This document shows, one piece after another, positions 59,516 through 64,000 of a DNA stretch of 64,000 nucleotides (the first letter of the stretch is position 1; every line of letters starts with the position of its first letter). Under the pieces are notes generated by a model that saw only the letters and a program-made list of their open reading frames with translations, did no database searches and was not told the DNA's origin. Source of the stretch: HGM04593 sp045646965 (GTDB taxonomy: Bacteria > Bacteroidota > Bacteroidia > Bacteroidales > Bacteroidaceae); the NCBI GenBank assembly GCA_045646965.1, contig JAZRLR010000034.1:1-64000 (forward strand), read 5' to 3'. Both the position numbers and the translations under genes were made by a program.

Positions 59516-60997
59516 ATGGAAACAGCACAAAACAAAAACTGTGTGCAGAGATTTTTCAAGCGTTACAGCAGATATATTAAAGTGATTGCGGTGTCGGTGC
59601 TGGCACTTATTCTGGCAACTTTACCCACGGAGGTATTCCACATCGAGGGGCTCACCGTGATACAGCAGCGTGTAATTGCCATATTTGTGTGGGCCGCGCT
59701 TATGTGGATACAGGAGGCTGTGCCTGCTTGGACTACCTCGCTGCTCATTATTGTGATTTCGCTACTCACAATTTCGAACAGCGCGATAACACCGCTCATA
59801 AGCGGGCTCGACGAGGTGAGCCGCAGCCAACTGGTGAGCTACAAGACTATTATGTACACCTTTGCCGACCCGACAATTATGCTTTTTATGGGTGGTTTTG
59901 TGCTTGCGATGGTAGCATCGAAGAGCGGTGTCGATATAACTCTTGCACGTGCGATGTTACGCCCCTTTGGTTCAAGACCTTCGGTTGTGCTGTTCGGCTT
60001 TATGCTTGTAACAGCCTTCTTCTCTATGTTTGTGAGTAACACAGCCACTGCAGCTATGATGCTCACTTTCCTTGCCCCTGTGCTCAAGTCGTTGCCCAAG
60101 GAGGAGAAAGGCTGCGCTGCGCTTGCCCTTGCCATCCCCATCGGAGCAAATATCGGCGGTATAGCTACCCCCATCGGCACACCGCCCAACGGCATAGCAC
60201 TCGGATATCTTAACGACACCGCGGGGCTTAACTTGGGCATTGGATTCGGTGAGTGGATGCTTATAATGACACCCCTTATGCTCACAATCCTCATTATTGC
60301 GTGGGTGCTGCTGCGCATCTTCCACCCCTTCACAGCCAAAGAGATACACCTGCGCATAGACGGCGGAGCAAAGAGCGGCTGGCGCACAAATGTTATTTAC
60401 GCTACTTTGGCCGTAACAATCTTCTTGTGGATGTTTGAGAAGCTTGTGGGAATAAACTCATACGTGGTGGCACTTATACCCGTGGGTGTGTTCTCATTGA
60501 CACGAATTATAAAGTCGAAAGACCTCAAAGATATCGACTGGGCCTGCTTGTGGATGGTGGCAGGAGGTTTTGCACTGGGCGTGGCAATGGACAAGACCGG
60601 CCTTGCAAGCACCCTTGTGAATGCGATTCCCTTTAGCGAGTGGCCTGTGATGTTGATTATGATAGGTGGCGGAATAATCTGCTGGCTACTATCGACATTT
60701 ATTTCAAACTCGGCGGCCACGGCACTTATGGTACCTATACTTGCCGCCGTGGGACGCGGAATGGGCCCTGCGCTCGGCGCGTATGGAGGAATAGGCACGC
60801 TGCTCATAGGCGTTGCGCTGTCGGCCTCTTTTGCGATGTCTCTGCCCATAAGCACACCGCCCAATGCCATAGCCCACTCTACAGGACTTATAAAATCGTC
60901 GCAGATGCTGCGCGTGGGCCTCTTGCTTGGTGTAATCTCACTTATTTTGGGATACACTCTTATAATAGCCGTGGGCAAGGCTGGATTTTTTGGTTGA
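59516..60997 (+). CDS. DASS (SLC13) family sodium:anion symporter
   Basis: A 493-residue inner-membrane protein with about 11-12 helices. Two SNT-type signatures of the family are visible (FVSNTATAAMML and FISNSAATALMVPI), with PIGTPPNGIALGYL and PISTPPNAIAHSTG as the paired TPPN motifs. DASS transporters carry succinate, malate, citrate or sulfate with Na+. Substrate here is not fixed. It starts a probable operon with a porin (24-bp gap) and a GH84 enzyme. Confidence 0.93.
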   Translation: METAQNKNCVQRFFKRYSRYIKVIAVSVLALILATLPTEVFHIEGLTVIQQRVIAIFVWAALMWIQEAVPAWTTSLLIIVISLLTISNSAITPLISGLDEVSRSQLVSYKTIMYTFADPTIMLFMGGFVLAMVASKSGVDITLARAMLRPFGSRPSVVLFGFMLVTAFFSMFVSNTATAAMMLTFLAPVLKSLPKEEKGCAALALAIPIGANIGGIATPIGTPPNGIALGYLNDTAGLNLGIGFGEWMLIMTPLMLTILIIAWVLLRIFHPFTAKEIHLRIDGGAKSGWRTNVIYATLAVTIFLWMFEKLVGINSYVVALIPVGVFSLTRIIKSKDLKDIDWACLWMVAGGFALGVAMDKTGLASTLVNAIPFSEWPVMLIMIGGGIICWLLSTFISNSAATALMVPILAAVGRGMGPALGAYGGIGTLLIGVALSASFAMSLPISTPPNAIAHSTGLIKSSQMLRVGLLLGVISLILGYTLIIAVGKAGFFG

Positions 60998-61021
60998 TAA
61001 AAAACATACAACATATTACTT

Positions 61022-62293
61022 ATGAAGAAAATATTTTTATTTGCCGCACTCATCGGCTTTGCGTTGGGCGGCTATGCACAGGAGAAGAAGATAACCATAA
61101 AGCCTTATGGTTTCATTAGAAATTACGCCTGCTTCGACACACGCGACAGCTACACCTCGAACAGCGAGCAGTTCTACTATATGCCGCTCGACGAGAGCAA
61201 GGATATAAACGGCGACGACCTGAACCAGAAGCCAAATATGATGCTTTTGAGCATAACCACACGCTTGGGACTCAATATCACAGGCCCCGAGTTCTTGGGC
61301 GCAGGCACATCGGCAAAAATTGAGGCGGACTTTGCAGGCTTCGGCACAAGCAACACAGTGCTGCGCATACGTCAGGCATACGCAAAGATGGCGTGGGAGA
61401 AACAGGATGTGCTTGTGGGACAGGCTTGGCACCCTATGATGGGAGATATGATGCCCGACGTGTTCACACTCGAGACAGGAGCGCCCTTCACCCCCTTCAG
61501 CCGCACACCGCAGGTGCGTTACAACTACTACCGCGGCAAATATACCCTCACCGCAACAGCGCTCTATCAGTACCAGTACACATCGAACGGCCCCAGCTCA
61601 AAAGCCGAAGACTATGGAAAATCGACCAGCAGTTTCGACTATGCACGCGACGCTGTGGTACCCGAGATTTACTTGCAGCTTATGTACAAGGGCAAGAAAT
61701 TCCAGGCTGGTGCAGGTGTAGACCTTCTCACCCTTAAACCCCGCACATTTACAGCAGAGGTTGCAGGTGGCAAACTTATTAACAAACTGAAGGTAGACGA
61801 GAGCATCGCATCGGTGTCGCCCACAATATTTGCTTCGTACAAAGATGGTAACTGGGGCATAAAAGGACGTGTCACATACGCCGAGAATGCCGCGCACCTC
61901 TCTATGATAAGCGGTTACGCTGTCACAAAGATAAAAGACAACGGCGAGCAGGAGTATTCTTCACTGCGCAGCATAGCCGGCTGGGTGGACATCACCTACA
62001 AGCAGAACTTGAAGAAAGGCTCGCTCACATACTGCCTCTTTGCAGGCTACACAAAGAACCTCGGCTGCGAGGACGAAATCGTGGGCGCCAAATATATGCG
62101 CGGCAAGGAGAACGCAGGCTATATATGGCGTGTGGCTCCCAGCATCCTCTACACACACAACGCAATGCAGATAGGTGTAGAGTATAACCCCACAACCGTG
62201 AACTACGGCACGGCCGACAGCAGATACCGCATCGACGGCACACACGCTGTGACCAATCACCGTGTTTGCGCTATGCTCAAATATAATTTCTAA
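61022..62293 (+). CDS. Outer-membrane porin-like beta-barrel
   Basis: A 423-residue protein with signal peptide (IFLFAALIGFALGGYAQ). Body is amphipathic strands (YGFIRNYACFDTRDSYT, AKIEADFAGFGTSNTVLRIR, AYAKMAWEKQDVLVGQAW) typical of DcaP/porin-type barrels, ending HRVCAMLKYNF with a terminal Phe. It follows the DASS transporter, as often seen, and may pass the same anions across the outer membrane. Ligand inferred from context only. Confidence 0.82.
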   Translation: MKKIFLFAALIGFALGGYAQEKKITIKPYGFIRNYACFDTRDSYTSNSEQFYYMPLDESKDINGDDLNQKPNMMLLSITTRLGLNITGPEFLGAGTSAKIEADFAGFGTSNTVLRIRQAYAKMAWEKQDVLVGQAWHPMMGDMMPDVFTLETGAPFTPFSRTPQVRYNYYRGKYTLTATALYQYQYTSNGPSSKAEDYGKSTSSFDYARDAVVPEIYLQLMYKGKKFQAGAGVDLLTLKPRTFTAEVAGGKLINKLKVDESIASVSPTIFASYKDGNWGIKGRVTYAENAAHLSMISGYAVTKIKDNGEQEYSSLRSIAGWVDITYKQNLKKGSLTYCLFAGYTKNLGCEDEIVGAKYMRGKENAGYIWRVAPSILYTHNAMQIGVEYNPTTVNYGTADSRYRIDGTHAVTNHRVCAMLKYNF

Positions 62294-62311
62294 ACATAAA
62301 AACAAACGACT

Positions 62312-64000
62312 ATGAACAAGAGAATCTTAACTTTAGGCATTTTGCTTATAGCCGCATTATGCACAGTGCAGGCTGGCTGGTGGGACCAGAATCCCAGAAG
62401 AAAAAAAATTCTTTGGGCTCCTTCAGAAGTTAGCTACGACATCCCCGCCAAGTGGACAATTGTAGGCAACGACAAATATGTGTCGGGCTACATAGGCGAG
62501 ACACTCAAGGAGGCAAAGCCCGAGATTGCCCCCAAGCAGAAGTACAAAGTTACTTTGGGTGTAAAGGGCGACAAAGAGGTTAAAAAGTACAAAAAGTACA
62601 TCCCCGCACAGGCCGAGGGTTACTACATTAAAATTTCACAGGATGGCATAGTTATCGCAGGTAGCGACGAGCGCGGTCTTTACTATGGCGTGCAGACTCT
62701 GTTGCAGGAGATTGAGGGCGGCACATACAGCGAGGTAGCCTTTGCCGACTGGCCCGATGTACCCTTCCGCGGTACTGTAGAGGGCTTCTACGGCACACCC
62801 TGGAGCCACGAGGCACGTTTGAGCCAGCTCGAGTTCTATGGCAAAAACAAGATGAACGTGTACATCTACGGCCCCAAAGACGACCCCTGGCACCGCGACA
62901 AATGGCGCGTTCCCTACCCCGAGGCAGAGGCCAAACGCATCGCCGAGCTAGTGGAGGTTGCCAAGAAAAACTATGTAAACTTCTACTGGGCTATACACCC
63001 GGGCGTAGATATAAAATGGACTACAGAAGACCGCGACGCTCTTGTAGCGAAGCTCGAAAAGATGTACGAGCTTGGCGTGCGTGCGTTTGCAGTGTTCTTT
63101 GACGACATCTGGGGCGAGGGCACAAAAGCCGATAAACAGGCCGAGCTCCTCAACTATGTAGACGACAACTTCATTCAAAAGAAGAAAGATGTGGCACCCC
63201 TCATTATGTGCCCCACCGAGTACAACCGCAGCTGGGCCAACGAGGCAAAGGGTTACCTGCGCACTCTGGGTTCAACTATGAACCAGGGCATCGAGATTAT
63301 GTGGACAGGAAACTCTGTAGTAGCCTGCATCGACAAGGGCACAATGGAGTGGATTAACGAGCGCATACAGCGCAAGGCCTACATCTGGCTCAACTTCCCC
63401 GTAAACGACTTTGTGCGCGACCATATGCTTATGGGCCCCCTCTATGGCAACGGCCTCGACATCGCTCCCCTTGTATCGGGCTTTGTGAGCAACCCTATGG
63501 AGTATGCCGAGACATCAAAAATTTCTCTCTACGGCATCGCCGACTACTGCTGGAATATGGAGGCATACAACTACCAGGAGAACTGGCAGAAGAGCTTGCG
63601 CAAGATTTTGCCCACAAACTACAAGGCACTCGAGACCTTTGCTCTTTATAACAAAGACCTCGGCCCCAACGGACACGGATTCCGCCGCGAAGAGGGTGAC
63701 GAGCTCAAACCCATTGCCGACGCTGCAATCAAAGGTGACAAAGAGGCTATAGAGGCTCTTGCACAGAAGTGCAAAGAGTTGAAGCTCGCTTGCGACCTCT
63801 TGCTTGTAGACGAGAAGAACCCCCAGCTCATTCACGAGCTGCGTCCCTGGCTCTTGCAGGGCAAGCTCCTTGCCGACTACGGTATCACTATTTGTGATAT
63901 GACGGCTGCTGCCGAGAAGAAGACAAAGGACTTCTCGTTCCTGAACTTTGAGAATCTCTATGCACAGGCACGCGCATTGAGCAAGCAGATGTATAACAAC
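62312..64000 (+). CDS. GH84 beta-N-acetylglucosaminidase, truncated by window end
   Basis: The frame is open to the window end (563 codons seen). Signal peptide (ILTLGILLIAALCTVQAG), a GH20b-like N-terminal domain (about 40-150, SDERGLYYGVQTLLQEIEGG), then the GH84 barrel: FRGTVEGFYGTPWSH, NVYIYGPKDDPWHR and the catalytic pair FFDDIWGEG (D264, D265). The C-terminal helical bundle has begun. Close to the well-studied Bacteroides O-GlcNAcase-like hexosaminidases that remove GlcNAc from host glycoproteins. Third gene of the DASS-porin operon (18-bp gap). Confidence 0.94.
   Translation, partial: MNKRILTLGILLIAALCTVQAGWWDQNPRRKKILWAPSEVSYDIPAKWTIVGNDKYVSGYIGETLKEAKPEIAPKQKYKVTLGVKGDKEVKKYKKYIPAQAEGYYIKISQDGIVIAGSDERGLYYGVQTLLQEIEGGTYSEVAFADWPDVPFRGTVEGFYGTPWSHEARLSQLEFYGKNKMNVYIYGPKDDPWHRDKWRVPYPEAEAKRIAELVEVAKKNYVNFYWAIHPGVDIKWTTEDRDALVAKLEKMYELGVRAFAVFFDDIWGEGTKADKQAELLNYVDDNFIQKKKDVAPLIMCPTEYNRSWANEAKGYLRTLGSTMNQGIEIMWTGNSVVACIDKGTMEWINERIQRKAYIWLNFPVNDFVRDHMLMGPLYGNGLDIAPLVSGFVSNPMEYAETSKISLYGIADYCWNMEAYNYQENWQKSLRKILPTNYKALETFALYNKDLGPNGHGFRREEGDELKPIADAAIKGDKEAIEALAQKCKELKLACDLLLVDEKNPQLIHELRPWLLQGKLLADYGITICDMTAAAEKKTKDFSFLNFENLYAQARALSKQMYNN

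Overview
The window looks like a chromosomal segment of a gut or oral Bacteroidales. The evidence is the Bacteroidota-type promoters (TTTG, about 19-20 bp, TAnnTTTG, often as TATCTTCG or TACCTTTG), almost no Shine-Dalgarno sequences, many lipoproteins, a TonB receptor, host-glycan glycosidases and a type IX secretion system (T9SS). PorT, PorG, PorV and PorU, plus two proteins with T9SS-like C-terminal tails, argue against Bacteroides sensu stricto and for a T9SS-bearing family (Prevotella, Paraprevotella, Porphyromonas or Tannerella-like). Genus cannot be fixed by eye. No insertion sequence, prophage or CRISPR array is visible.

Layout: 1-10 kb holds the end of a BspA-like surface protein, a flavodiiron protein, a minus-strand operon (TonB receptor, duplicated lipoprotein, GH123 hexosaminidase), a small hydrolase, TrpB2 behind a Trp-codon leader peptide and attenuator, and PorT. 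10-20 kb has ferredoxin, a tiny membrane protein, rubrerythrin, class I fumarase, HflX, DprA, a TPR lipoprotein, XerD, then an O-methyltransferase, RbfA and a LolE-like permease. 20.4-37.5 kb is one long minus-strand envelope run: rex, a FAH-family hydrolase, porU, porV, ispF, a phosphoesterase, ribD, a DUF6242-like lipoprotein, porG, uppS, bamA, three OmpH/Skp-like chaperones and murI. 37.5-45 kb has an SUI1 factor, pyrE, an SRPBCC protein, argH, a Rieske-like lipoprotein with four Cys, tRNA-Leu(UAA), a deletion scar fusing DUF5020-like and UraA fragments, an exported pyruvoyl decarboxylase and a YejM-like membrane sulfatase. 45-64 kb has a 55-aa peptide, a 1761-aa GH36-like T9SS cargo behind a long structured leader, a Fur-family regulator divergent from a metal efflux permease, an AspT-type transporter with a GH95 fucosidase, a nuclease, an MBL hydrolase, thioredoxin, and an operon of DASS transporter, porin and GH84 hexosaminidase (cut by the window end).

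Together the glycosidases (GH123, GH36-like, GH95, GH84) suggest a host mucin or glycoconjugate degrader that exports large enzymes through T9SS. The oxygen-defence proteins (flavodiiron, rubrerythrin) and Rex fit an anaerobe. The strongest candidates for undescribed biology are the Trp attenuator on trpB2, the structured leader of the GH36-like gene, the Cys4 Rieske-like lipoprotein, the lipoprotein pyruvoyl decarboxylase, and the SusD-less TonB/GH123 locus.
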